Source: JACRCT01 sp049841135
Lineage (GTDB): Bacteria; Myxococcota; Myxococcia; Myxococcales; UBA5297
Reading direction: 5' to 3'
Assembly (NCBI GenBank): GCA_049841135.1
Contig: JASGHK010000002.1
Location: 1-64,000, forward strand
DNA: 64,000 nt
Part shown: piece after piece, positions 17,299-26,322 of the stretch
How positions within the stretch are numbered: the stretch's first letter is position 1
How the letters are laid out: each line of letters opens with the position of its first letter
Program-made: the position numbers and the translations under genes
Notes under the pieces: model-generated
The model's database searches: none
What the model saw: the letters and a program-made list of their open reading frames with translations, nothing else
What the model was told of the DNA's origin: nothing

Positions 17299-19047
17299 CT
17301 ACTCGAAGACGCCCTGACGAGGCGCGGGGTCGGTCCCGATGATCTTGTTCAGCTCGTCCAGATCGGCCTTGGTCCCCTTGGTGTCGAGCGTGCGGTTCAT
17401 CTGGAAGTCCACTGAGAAGCCAGTGGGCATGCAGCCCGGGGCGTTGCAGGGGGCGGGGCAGCCGTGGGCATCGGAGATGGTCACATCAATGAGACCATCG
17501 CCGTCAGAGTAGGCTGCAGTCTTGGTGACCTTGCAGTTGTTCGTACAAGTGGCCTTGACCTTGTCGGCCGCATTCGCCGCCGTCGGCGGGTTCCCACGGA
17601 GGTCCTTCAGATAGCCCTTGTAGTTGATCGTGGTGCAGTGGGGGCTGGCTCCGCCGGCGCCACTTCCCGAGTCGTTGCCGGGCATCAGGGTGAGTTCGGT
17701 CGGAGGTCCCGTCCAAAGGATCCTGACGCTGGTCCAGATGGCAGTGTAGGCGTCCCACTTACCGTTCTTGTCATCCCACTGCTTATTGTTGTTGTAGTCG
17801 AGGAAGTCTTCGACGTTGCCATTGGCCACGTCGTTGTCTCGAGTGCCATTGTCGTTGGAGTCCACGAAAGGCTCGGGGAGGTCGGTGAAGTCCTCACCTG
17901 GATCCCAGTCACCGTTGCCGTTGGCATCTTGGAAGGCTTCTCCACCGGTGGAGATTGCAACCAGGGTTGCGTAGCCGTCGCGAGGATTGCAGGTCCGAGA
18001 CTCCGGAACTGTCGAGGTTCCACAGGGATTGGGGAACGAACAGGGGTTGCCAGGGTCGCCAGCAGCATCCCCCATGGGCGGGACGTCACGAGGCAGCTGG
18101 CACTGCGTGCGGTAGGTGATCTTGCCGAAGCCACCCTTGGCTGGGTCATTGCTCAACTTGACGAAGGTCGGCACACCGCCCGCCTCGGTCTTGAAAGACA
18201 CCTGGCTGTTCGGAACGAAGGCGCCGTCGTAGTCGCTCGCGTAGACCGTGCACTCCATTTCGAGGCCGAACTTGTCGAAGCCACCGATGGAGTAGTGCGG
18301 GCACACCAGGGAGAGGTTCTTGGCATTGATGGCGCCGCCCGAGATGTTCACCGAGGGGGACGTAGCGTTGACGCTCTCGTCGTTGGCTGCCGCCACGGTG
18401 ATGGTGACGCTGGCTGCGATGGTCTTCGCCGTCAGCGTCGTCGAGACCGTGCCATCGTCTCGGGTCTCGGCCTGGACCGGGTCGAGCGTCGCGGACTCCG
18501 ACGAGATGCTGAAGACGACAGGGAGCTTCCTGACCGGTTGATTGGCGGAATCGAGCGCCTTGAACGTCACCGTCGCGCTGCCGCGAAGCGGGATCGGGGG
18601 CGCAGGCTCGATCTCCTGGAACTTGAACGACGAGACCTCAATGAGGCCGCCCTTGAAGGTCACCACAGCCTTCGCGGCGGCAGTCGTCTTGGCTACCGGG
18701 TCCGTAAAAACGCCGGTGACGGTGACCTCGCTCGCCGTCACCGAGTAGAGCTTGATGCTCGCGGTGCCGTCGGTGACGTTCACGGTCTTCTTGGCGCTGT
18801 CGGCGGGCGGCGGCTTCGTTGGGTCGTTGATGACGGCGAAGGAGGCACCATCGGTGTTGAGGGTGAAGGCAATGGAGCCGCGGTTGAGCGCTGCCTCACC
18901 CTTCCTGACGCTGGCGGTGATGGTGACGGCAGTCTTCCCGTCAGCCTTGCCGTTGTCGGATTCTGGAGTGATGGAGAAATCGGTGGGCGGAGTGGAGCAA
19001 GCCAGGACGAGCGCGATCGCGCAGGTCCAGAGCGCCTTGCGGTACAT
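17299..19047 (-). CDS. Ig-like lipoprotein with calcium-loop-like repeats
   Basis: The 582-residue protein has a lipoprotein signal (MYRKALWTCAIALVLAC, Cys at 17). Residues ~20-240 hold about two bacterial Ig-like (invasin/Big-1 type) domains, with phrases such as DGKTAVTITASV and DDGTVSTTLTAKT. Residues ~360-430 contain three Asp/Asn loops, DANGNGDWDPGED, DSNDNGTRDND and DYNNNKQWDDKNG, resembling calcium-binding dockerin or thrombospondin-3 loops. Several Cys pairs suggest disulfides. It is probably an outer-membrane surface lipoprotein. Codon use is less strictly GC-ending than in its neighbours. It stands alone and is followed by a strong terminator. Confidence 0.78.
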   Translation of the reverse strand: MYRKALWTCAIALVLACSTPPTDFSITPESDNGKADGKTAVTITASVRKGEAALNRGSIAFTLNTDGASFAVINDPTKPPPADSAKKTVNVTDGTASIKLYSVTASEVTVTGVFTDPVAKTTAAAKAVVTFKGGLIEVSSFKFQEIEPAPPIPLRGSATVTFKALDSANQPVRKLPVVFSISSESATLDPVQAETRDDGTVSTTLTAKTIAASVTITVAAANDESVNATSPSVNISGGAINAKNLSLVCPHYSIGGFDKFGLEMECTVYASDYDGAFVPNSQVSFKTEAGGVPTFVKLSNDPAKGGFGKITYRTQCQLPRDVPPMGDAAGDPGNPCSFPNPCGTSTVPESRTCNPRDGYATLVAISTGGEAFQDANGNGDWDPGEDFTDLPEPFVDSNDNGTRDNDVANGNVEDFLDYNNNKQWDDKNGKWDAYTAIWTSVRILWTGPPTELTLMPGNDSGSGAGGASPHCTTINYKGYLKDLRGNPPTAANAADKVKATCTNNCKVTKTAAYSDGDGLIDVTISDAHGCPAPCNAPGCMPTGFSVDFQMNRTLDTKGTKADLDELNKIIGTDPAPRQGVFE

Positions 19048-19152
19048 GATTTGAAGCCTCCCGGGTGGTCCGGCCTTGGACCAGCAACGAAGCCCTATTC
19101 TCGACTATCGAGAGAGCGAGTCAAGGCCGGCCCGGGGCTCAGACAGCCCGTC

Positions 19153-19497
19153 CTAGCCTTTGAACATGGCTCGCGCGACCCCGAGCAGGCGCTCGATGTC
19201 GCGGCGGGTCAGCGCGTGGCTGCGCACGAACTCCGCCAGCGGCTTGAGCATGGGGTCGAGGACCTTGGGCTCCTCTTCCGACTCGGCGAAGAGGAACAGC
19301 TCGCTGATCGAGACGTCGAGCGCCGCGGCGAGCCGGATGAGCGTCTCGATGTGGGGGGCGCGCTCGCCTCTCTCGATCATCGACAGAAACGAGACGGAGA
19401 TGTCCGCCCGCTCCGCCAGGTCTTCCTGGGTGAGCTTCTCCGGGCGCGACTGCCTGAGCTGCCGGATGCGCTTTCCAAGTGACTTGGTGATGTCCAC
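19153..19497 (-). CDS. XRE-family transcriptional regulator
   Basis: The 114-residue protein has a typical XRE/Cro-CI helix-turn-helix over residues ~6-63 (LGKRIRQLRQ, LTQEDLAERADISVSFLSMI, PHIETLIRLAAALDVSISEL), followed by a short helical tail for dimerisation. The start is GTG 19497. An inverted repeat centred 29 bp upstream (19508-19535) is a good candidate for autoregulatory binding. It follows lptD on the same strand, but the 192-bp gap with its own palindromes suggests a separate transcript. Confidence 0.88.
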   Translation of the reverse strand: MDITKSLGKRIRQLRQSRPEKLTQEDLAERADISVSFLSMIERGERAPHIETLIRLAAALDVSISELFLFAESEEEPKVLDPMLKPLAEFVRSHALTRRDIERLLGVARAMFKG

Positions 19498-19507
19498 GCG
19501 CTTTCGC

Positions 19508-19535
19508 CTTTCGAAAGAAAGCCAGGTTGGCTTTC
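19508..19535 (-). promoter_or_regulatory. Candidate operator upstream of the XRE regulator
   Basis: Two overlapping dyads occur 11-38 bp before the GTG start: the perfect palindrome CTTTCGAAAG (19508-19517) and GAAAGCCA-GGT-TGGCTTTC (19517-19535). Short symmetric sites in front of a small XRE gene usually mark autorepression. Confidence 0.5.
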
Positions 19536-19689
19536 AGGGGGACTGTCTCCGGGCCACCGCCCCCTTCGGTCCCGAGACTGCTTCGAATACGACAGTTCTC
19601 CTGATTGCCCCAGACACGGCGAGTGAAATTTCCGTCCCGGGAGAAAAATTCCAGATCGTCGTTCCCGGATGCCGATCGGGCCGCGTCGC

Positions 19690-21978
19690 TCAGCGCCCGA
19701 AGCTTCCAAAGCTCTTCAGATCCACGAGAAATCCGAAGCTTAGCCCCGCGCTGTTGACGTAGGAGACGTAGCCGTCCACCCGCCAGCAGTCGCACGACGT
19801 TGTCAAAGTGAGCCCGCCCGTGTGCAGGATGATTCGGCGCTCGAAGCTCGCGGGCATGTCCGGCACCAGCACGGCGGAGTAACGCGCCGCAATTCCTTGA
19901 TAAATGGCGATCGTCAGCCCGAAAAACACCTGATTGAACTCGGCGCCTTCCGCGGCGTAGCGCGTCAACCCAAAGAGCGCATCGAGCATCGTTCGCGTGC
20001 GGCCGGTGCCCGTCTCGAGCAGGCGCTCATAGCGGAGTTGGAGCGAGTCCCCGCGCGAATCGAACAGGCGCAGGTCGGCCGCCACAGCGGAAAACGCCCT
20101 GCGCTGCCAGTCCCATCGCGCCACCGAAGTCAGCTGCGAATACGGAGGGTTGAGCACGAGGCGAGCGAAGGAATCGGCGGCCCGCCCCTTCCCGAGGTCG
20201 ACATCCTGCCCCAGGTCGAGTCGAGCCAATTCGCCAGCAGGGCGAACGAGCCGGGTCGTCAATGACCCAACCCCCTGCACGAACCCGTCCCTGCGCTCGT
20301 CGAATTCGTCGCGCGGCGTCACGAACTTATCGGGGTCGGGGACCGCCAAATCACCCATACGTTGAGTCGCAGCGCGGAGCTCCAGGCTGGGCTCGATGGT
20401 GTGCCGGAGCCCGCCTTCGAAGGTCCGCGAGAGCTGCGTTCCCGCCCACGCCCCGGCGAACGCCCGGCCGGAGAGCGCCGTGCGCGAGACTCCCCACTCC
20501 GAGTAGGACGCCGAATCTCCCCGCGCGCCGGCATAGAGCTCGGCGTTGACGACCGAGCCGGCCTGGAGCGGGAGCGAGAGCATCGGGGCCAGGTCGAGCC
20601 GGTTCAAGGCCAAGGCGTTCGCGGGGACCGCTCCTGCCAGCACGGAGAGCGTCTGCACCCGCGCGGCGTGGGCTTCCAGCCCAGCCCGGAGCGGTCCGAC
20701 CAGGCTTGTTCGAGGAAGGCTCACGTCGAGCGCCAGCGGCCGCTCGTAACCCGCGGGCGCCTCCGGGCCGAAGAACCACCTCTCGGGCTGCGTGAACGAG
20801 AGCGGCTGCATGTCCTGGTACCACGCGCCGGACAGGACCACGGACGCCAACGAGCCGCGGTAGCCGAGCCACGCCTGGCTGCGCAGGTACGGCGGCGCTT
20901 CGTTCAGCACGTCCACCACCTGGTCATTGCGATACCAGGCGTCGCTGACGAGGTTGAGGTCCGCACGCGCGCCGAAGCCCGCGACCTCCGTCGAATGCCG
21001 CCAGGCGAGCTCGCCGCGCCAGCCTCGAGCGGGGCGCAGCAGCGCCGTGTACGGCTCGGGGTCGCCGTGCAGGTCGTATCCAGCCGAGAAGAAGAGCCGC
21101 CCGAAGGTGTGCTCGGCCGGCACGTAGCGCAGCTCCAGCGCGCCGCGGGGCCCCTGCGCGCCGACCCGCTCGTAAGACGTCCCTTCCTTGTTCAGGTGCT
21201 GCTCGTTCCCGAAGCGCCAGCCGAGGGTGATCGTCAGGTCGTGGCTCTCGTCGATGGCCCAGAAGAAGGGCTCGTCGACGAAGAAGCCGCTCTGCGCGTG
21301 ATAGCCGGGCCGGGGGAAGAGCAGCCCCGTGCGGCGATTGGAGAGCGGAAGGTAGAGCGCCGGCAGGATGAAGACTGGCACGTCCAAGATGCGCAGGGTC
21401 GGCCACCAGAGAATGGCGCGCTCACCGGGCTCGATGTCGGCTTCGTTGGCCGAGAGCGACCAGTCCGGCCGCGACGCCTCTCCGCAGTCGCAGGGCGTCA
21501 TCCGCAGCTTCTGCGCCAGGAAGCGGCCTTTCTTCACCCGATCGAGATGCTCGGCCCGAAGCAGCAGGAGATTGCGCCCGGTTCGCTTCGCGGTGGCGGC
21601 GTCGGTCACCGCCTGGAGAGCACCGAGCGCCGAAGGCGCCTTCTGCCAGAGCTCGGCGTCCTCCAGCGACAGCGCGCCCCCGTCCTCGAGCGAGAAGCGC
21701 CCTTCCCGCGCCTGCACCACCAGAGTGCCATCGAAGAGCAGCAAGCCACCGCCGGCGCTGCCGTCGCGGGACTTGAGGTCGTAGTCGAGCTCGCTCGAGA
21801 AGAGGCGGAGGCCACCGCTCTCGAGCAGCACGTGGCCTTCGGCCTGAAGGCGGCTCTCGGCGGTGTCGACCTCAGCGAGGTCGGCGCGCAGCCGGATGGT
21901 GTCCCCGGGCTCGACGAGCTGGGGCGCCGGGAGCTGGCCCAGCGCAGCGACCAAGGCTAGGAGGGCGGCGGCGGGCAT
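19690..21978 (-). CDS. lptD: LPS-assembly outer-membrane protein LptD
   Basis: The 762-residue protein starts with a short signal-like segment (AAALLALVAALGQLPAP) and an OstA/LptA-like N-terminal domain over residues ~20-140 (RLQAEGHVLLESG, DYDLKSRDGSAGGG). A long beta-barrel region follows, with PALYLPLSNRRTGLLFPRPG, typical of LptD. One CDC cluster lies near residue 164 and another near 730 (TSCDCW), in the relative positions of the disulfide-forming Cys of E. coli LptD. It should insert LPS into the outer leaflet together with LptE. No other lpt gene is adjacent. It has the expected family length. Confidence 0.88.
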   Translation of the reverse strand: MPAAALLALVAALGQLPAPQLVEPGDTIRLRADLAEVDTAESRLQAEGHVLLESGGLRLFSSELDYDLKSRDGSAGGGLLLFDGTLVVQAREGRFSLEDGGALSLEDAELWQKAPSALGALQAVTDAATAKRTGRNLLLLRAEHLDRVKKGRFLAQKLRMTPCDCGEASRPDWSLSANEADIEPGERAILWWPTLRILDVPVFILPALYLPLSNRRTGLLFPRPGYHAQSGFFVDEPFFWAIDESHDLTITLGWRFGNEQHLNKEGTSYERVGAQGPRGALELRYVPAEHTFGRLFFSAGYDLHGDPEPYTALLRPARGWRGELAWRHSTEVAGFGARADLNLVSDAWYRNDQVVDVLNEAPPYLRSQAWLGYRGSLASVVLSGAWYQDMQPLSFTQPERWFFGPEAPAGYERPLALDVSLPRTSLVGPLRAGLEAHAARVQTLSVLAGAVPANALALNRLDLAPMLSLPLQAGSVVNAELYAGARGDSASYSEWGVSRTALSGRAFAGAWAGTQLSRTFEGGLRHTIEPSLELRAATQRMGDLAVPDPDKFVTPRDEFDERRDGFVQGVGSLTTRLVRPAGELARLDLGQDVDLGKGRAADSFARLVLNPPYSQLTSVARWDWQRRAFSAVAADLRLFDSRGDSLQLRYERLLETGTGRTRTMLDALFGLTRYAAEGAEFNQVFFGLTIAIYQGIAARYSAVLVPDMPASFERRIILHTGGLTLTTSCDCWRVDGYVSYVNSAGLSFGFLVDLKSFGSFGR

Positions 21979-22023
21979 GGCGTCAGGGCGCCGCCGGCCG
22001 GCGCACGGGTCGCGCGCTGGCTG

Positions 22024-22857
22024 CTAGCGGTAGACGAACTTCACCTTGTCACTGCAGATGAAGTACTCGTCCGCGTCCTCGATCTTGCGGCGCTTGATGC
22101 GCTGCTTGTTGAACCAGGTCCCGTTCGAGGAGTCGAGGTCCTGGAGGTAGAAGTCGTCGCCGTCACGGACGATGGCCGCGTGCTCGCGGCTGACCTTGCC
22201 GCTGTTGATGACCAGGTCGCAGTGCTTGCCTCGCCCGATGAGGTAGCGCTCCTTGGCGATCTTCTCGAGCTCGCGACCCTCCACCGACAGGTAGAGCGCG
22301 CGCTCGTTGGCGGAGGGCGTCCCGGTCACGCCCGTGGACTCGGGCGCGGCCTGCTCTGCATTCTGCTTGCCCTTGATGAGGCTCTCGAGCTCCGCGGCAG
22401 TCTCCAGCACGCGCTGCGCGACGGCGATGCGCTGCGGGTCGTTGTCCATCGAGGCCGGCGGCGGAGGCTCGGCGTCGAAGGCGTCGGGTGGAGGCGGCGC
22501 GGGCTCGGACTTGCGCGCGGCCTTGCCGAGCATCGGCGGGTCGGCCGGGGGCTCGCGGGGCGGAGGCCGGGGGCTGGGGCTGACGGTGGGCCGGCGAGCT
22601 TCGGGCATCGGAGCAGGCAGCGGCGTGCGCTCTGCTGGAGCGTCATCGACCGGAGCCGCGGGGCGGGCTGCGCCATTTGCACGCGCGGCCGGCGCGGGGG
22701 ATCCCAGGAACCCGTTGAGCCGGGCGAACATGAAAAGCGCTTGATTGACGAGACCTTCCCGGTCCGACCCCATCTCGCGGGCCATCTCGTCGAATGCATC
22801 CCAGAGGTGGTCGGCGATCCCGACTTTCCGGATCGGCCTCGGCACGTTTTCACTCAT
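22024..22857 (-). CDS. FHA-domain protein with ribbon-helix-helix-like N-terminus
   Basis: The 277-residue protein begins with a small helical region (IADHLWDAFDEMAREMG, REGLVNQALFMFARLNG) that looks like the N-terminus of several myxobacterial FHA proteins. A Pro/Ala-rich disordered linker spans residues ~55-150. The C-terminal FHA domain (residues ~195-277) shows YLIGRGKHCDLVI, KVSREHAAIV and LDSSNGTWFNKQRI, including the phosphothreonine-binding GR, SxxH and NG residues. It should bind phosphothreonine on a partner of a Hanks-type kinase. It is cytoplasmic and stands alone between lptD and the lipoprotein pair. Confidence 0.88.
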   Translation of the reverse strand: MSENVPRPIRKVGIADHLWDAFDEMAREMGSDREGLVNQALFMFARLNGFLGSPAPAARANGAARPAAPVDDAPAERTPLPAPMPEARRPTVSPSPRPPPREPPADPPMLGKAARKSEPAPPPPDAFDAEPPPPASMDNDPQRIAVAQRVLETAAELESLIKGKQNAEQAAPESTGVTGTPSANERALYLSVEGRELEKIAKERYLIGRGKHCDLVINSGKVSREHAAIVRDGDDFYLQDLDSSNGTWFNKQRIKRRKIEDADEYFICSDKVKFVYR

Positions 22858-22955
22858 GCTCTCGCCACTCCCTTGCTGGAGGCGAATCTAGCAGAGGCTT
22901 CCGAGGCACACAATTTTCCGGCCGATTTTGGCCGAAACGGTCTCGCCAAGCCTCG

Positions 22956-24797
22956 TCAGTGGTAGGCCACCAACCCCGAAGTAGTGTCGCCCGACCGCAT
23001 GTCGGTGGGCTTCACCTCGACGATGGCGTTGCCCCCCGGATAGGCCGCATAGAAGAGCTTGCGCACCGGGTCGTAGGCCATCGCTCCGGGCACCATCAGC
23101 GAGGTCCCGAGAGGCAGGGCGAACGAAGGGACCCCCGAGGTCAGACTCAGCACGTATCTCGTGTCACGTGGGGGGACGAATTGATTCGTCGGGTTGCCCT
23201 GCTCGTAGCGAACCGGGATGTCGAAGGACACGCCCGCGACGCTGAAGCTCCCGACGAGCGGCGCGCGGCCCTGGAAGCCTGAGCGACTGCCGATCCCGAC
23301 GTAGGCTTGCCGGGCTCGAACGGTGTAGACGACGTCGGTCGCAACGAGGCAGCCGGTGACGAAGTTGCTGAAAACGATGCGCCCGCCGGAGACCGAGTCG
23401 ACCGTCGCCTGGTTAGAGGTGCAGGTCCCAAGGCTCTCGGCACCGAAGAGCACCAGGTCGCCCGGCTGGACTCCCATCGCCGCGAAATCGAAGGCCGGGT
23501 CCTCCAGCCCTTCATTGACGATCCGCCCTGCCCTGCCGCGCGCCAGCGCACCTTCCCACGTCAAGGTCAGGGTCTCGGTACGGACGACGCTGCTATCAAG
23601 GACCGCTACCACGCCGGATTCCGCGTTGTCGTTTTGGTAGATCTGCGGGCCATCGGTCGGGTTTGTGGTCTCATTCCCCAGCGGATCAAACTTTCGGAAG
23701 GCCAGAATCGAAGCCGTCGCCTGGACCGCAGGATCCGAGGCCGGGACCATCCGCGCGCCGTCGTACGCATAGAGCGAGCCGTCCGTCGCCGAGACCATGA
23801 CCAGCGGGTCGATGGTCACCGCCGCGCCGCTGGCCAGCGTCACGACGATGGCCCCGCCCGCCGTCAGGCCTCGGGCGGTCGAGGGCACGTCGATGAAGCC
23901 CGCGAGCTTCGGGGCCATCGGGTCGGTCATGTCCACCCGGAACATCCCATTGCAGGGGTGCTCGCTGCCGCAGGCCTCCGCATCCAGCAGGCCGAACAGC
24001 CGGTTTCCCGTCTGGTCGAAGGCGAGCGCCATCACGGGGCCACCCACGTCCAGGCGGACCACGGTACCCGTGTCCAGGTTGCAGACGGCGAGGCCACCGG
24101 ACCGCCCGAACCCATCGGGTTCGGTCAGCCGATCGCCCACCGCCACGATGTTCGAAAGCGTCGGAGAGGCCGCCAGCGTTTGTGGAATCGAGACGCCCAG
24201 CAGCACCTTCAGCTCCGGCTGGGTCGTCGGGATATCCGCCTGCGCGATCTGGGCCGGGAAGGTCGCGGTCCACAGCGAGCCGTTCTCGCCCTGCGAAACA
24301 CCGATGACCAGGCGCTCTGCACCCCAGTCAATGACCGGCTGGGTTGGGTCTTGCGGCCGCGTCACGGCGATGGCGAGCGCCGTGTCCGGGACCACGACCG
24401 TGCCGATCGTCGCCAGCGTCTCCTTCTTGATGGAGTCCGGGTAGTAGGTCGCGACGACGTTCACCTGGGCTGCCGCCGTGGAGAGCGCGAAGGCGAACGG
24501 AGCGGTCTTGGCGATGCCGTCGGTGCCGACGAAGGTGTAAGCCGCCACCGCCCGAGGGAACGGGGCGGTGGGGATAGAGAGCGGGAAGAGCGGGTTGGGT
24601 GCTCGGACGAAAGAGCGCGGGTCGACCGAGAGGTCGAGCGCGCGCAGCTCGTCGTCGGACGTGCTGGCGATGAGCAGGGTCCGGCCCGCCACCGCGAGCG
24701 AGTTGGGGCCGGGGATGCTGACGGCCGTCGTCGTCGAAGACTGGTTGCAGGCCAGCGCCGAGAGGCAAAGACAGGACAGGGCGAGCAGGCGTTTCAC
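22956..24797 (-). CDS. Propeller-like lipoprotein
   Basis: About 613 residues. The GTG start at 24797 overlaps the stop of the upstream lipoprotein (GTGA) and gives a lipoprotein signal, RLLALSCLCLSALAC. The body has repeated short strands of the surface-layer/propeller kind, such as NSLAVAGRTLLIASTSDDEL, ALAFDQTGNRLFGLLDAEAC and AMAYDPVRKLFYAAYPGGN, suggesting a beta-propeller interrupted by a C-terminal beta insertion. It is probably anchored in the outer membrane. It is paired with the gene at 24794-26284, and the two may form a complex. Function unknown. Confidence 0.72.
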   Translation of the reverse strand: MKRLLALSCLCLSALACNQSSTTTAVSIPGPNSLAVAGRTLLIASTSDDELRALDLSVDPRSFVRAPNPLFPLSIPTAPFPRAVAAYTFVGTDGIAKTAPFAFALSTAAAQVNVVATYYPDSIKKETLATIGTVVVPDTALAIAVTRPQDPTQPVIDWGAERLVIGVSQGENGSLWTATFPAQIAQADIPTTQPELKVLLGVSIPQTLAASPTLSNIVAVGDRLTEPDGFGRSGGLAVCNLDTGTVVRLDVGGPVMALAFDQTGNRLFGLLDAEACGSEHPCNGMFRVDMTDPMAPKLAGFIDVPSTARGLTAGGAIVVTLASGAAVTIDPLVMVSATDGSLYAYDGARMVPASDPAVQATASILAFRKFDPLGNETTNPTDGPQIYQNDNAESGVVAVLDSSVVRTETLTLTWEGALARGRAGRIVNEGLEDPAFDFAAMGVQPGDLVLFGAESLGTCTSNQATVDSVSGGRIVFSNFVTGCLVATDVVYTVRARQAYVGIGSRSGFQGRAPLVGSFSVAGVSFDIPVRYEQGNPTNQFVPPRDTRYVLSLTSGVPSFALPLGTSLMVPGAMAYDPVRKLFYAAYPGGNAIVEVKPTDMRSGDTTSGLVAYH

Positions 24798-26284
24798 TTG
24801 GCGCCCTCCGGAATCTCGATGCCCAGCGGACGGTGGGCGCCGAGGCCAATCTGCCCGACGACCTTGGCGCCTCGCGGGCGGTCGACGTCGAGAATGTCGA
24901 TCACGTCCACGGTGTAGTTTCCAAAGCTGGCGACGTACACGCGCGCTCCGTTCGGCTGCGAAGGGATGGTCGAGCGGACCATGCCAAACGGCTCGATGAT
25001 GCCCTTGATCTCTCCGACCGGAGCCCCGAGCTCGTCGTCGTAGATGTTGACCGAGTTCGAAGTCGTGCACGAGACGACCACCAGGTCGCGAAGGCCGGGC
25101 CGCGGGATGACGAGCAGCTCGGCGGGACCAGCGGGCAGGCTCACGAACGAGAGTTCGCGGTTCCGGGGCAGGCCGGTGATCGGGTCGAGCGAAATATCGA
25201 CCACCAGCAGTCCGTCGGGCGAACGGGTCGTGGCGAAGAGCCGCGCGTTGTCGCTGGACGCGGCGACGCCGCGGGCCTCGTAGATGTGCATGGCGGTCGT
25301 CAGGCCGACGTCCTGGACGGTGCACTCTGCACACTTGCGGTCCGTGCAGACACCGCTGACGCAGTCGGAGGAGGCGTTACAGGTCTTAGGAGCCGGACAC
25401 GGCGAGCACGTACCCCCGCAGTCCACGTCGCTCTCGGTGCCGTCGGGGATGCCGTTGGCGCAGGTGCCGTCTGTAATCTTGATGGGGTCGACACAGCTGG
25501 GGCGCAGGAGGCGCAGCGCCTGCGAGCTGAGCTGGTCGCTGCTGCTGGTGAGCGCACGGCCGGCGAGGTAGAGGCCGTTGGGCGTCATGGCCATGCCCTG
25601 CGCCGGAGCGAGACCGATGGGCAGGAAGGAAAGACCACTGAGGTTTTCCGCGTCGAGGCTCGCCAGGTAGCTCTGGCGGTTCTGGCCCGACAGCGGTGGG
25701 TCGTCAGTGATGTGCAGATGGGTGATGTAGACGGTGCGCCCCACCACCGTGACCCCGAACGGATCGAAGGTGCGAATGTTGGAGTCTTTCGGGTCCTCGA
25801 GCACGAGCCCCTGGTCAAGGCAGTCCTGGCCGTTCTCGGTGGCGGCGTTCGGGAAGCAGGAGAGTTGGCCGCCCTGAGCGGTGAGCGTGTAGAGCTTGTT
25901 GGCCGCACGCGTGGGGACGAACAGGCGCTTCGCCTGGCTCGACGCCGGCGAGTAGGTCGCGATCCCGCCGCCGAAGCTGTCGATCAGGGCGTAGCCCTTA
26001 TCCGGGTCCACCGCCGGATTGCTCGGCTTGTCGAGCACGCCGTCGGGAGGCTCCGGCAGCTTCGATGTGTCCACAGCGATCACCGTGCCGCTGCTGTAGC
26101 GCAGGTCGAAGTTGGAGCTGACGACGTAGAGGAAAGGCTTGCCGGGCGTGCTGCTCTCCACGGCTGCCACCGACGTCGGGAAGTAGAACGATGCCGTGGG
26201 CGGCGGCGTTCCAACGTTCTCCTGAGCGCAGCCCGCGACGAGCGCAGCAGCGGCCAGGGCCGTAATGGTGCGTAGGGAGTTCAT
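24794..26284 (-). CDS. Propeller-like lipoprotein with a Cys-rich insert
   Basis: The 496-residue protein has a lipoprotein signal (LRTITALAAAALVAGC, Cys at 19). Propeller-like repeats (FLYVVSSNFDLRYSSGTVIA, RLFVPTRAANKLYTL) surround an insert at about residues 275-330 with a regular Cys pattern (DVDCGGTCSPCP, ASSDCVSGVC), a motif common in myxobacterial surface lipoproteins. The last part, VYVASFGNYTVDVIDILDV, resembles YVTN-type propeller blades. It is translationally coupled to the next lipoprotein by a GTGA overlap. Probably cell-surface; ligand unknown. Confidence 0.72.
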   Translation of the reverse strand: MNSLRTITALAAAALVAGCAQENVGTPPPTASFYFPTSVAAVESSTPGKPFLYVVSSNFDLRYSSGTVIAVDTSKLPEPPDGVLDKPSNPAVDPDKGYALIDSFGGGIATYSPASSQAKRLFVPTRAANKLYTLTAQGGQLSCFPNAATENGQDCLDQGLVLEDPKDSNIRTFDPFGVTVVGRTVYITHLHITDDPPLSGQNRQSYLASLDAENLSGLSFLPIGLAPAQGMAMTPNGLYLAGRALTSSSDQLSSQALRLLRPSCVDPIKITDGTCANGIPDGTESDVDCGGTCSPCPAPKTCNASSDCVSGVCTDRKCAECTVQDVGLTTAMHIYEARGVAASSDNARLFATTRSPDGLLVVDISLDPITGLPRNRELSFVSLPAGPAELLVIPRPGLRDLVVVSCTTSNSVNIYDDELGAPVGEIKGIIEPFGMVRSTIPSQPNGARVYVASFGNYTVDVIDILDVDRPRGAKVVGQIGLGAHRPLGIEIPEGAK

Positions 26285-26322
26285 TTTTGGGCGCGGAGTG
26301 TGTCAGCCACTAAAGACGAGGG

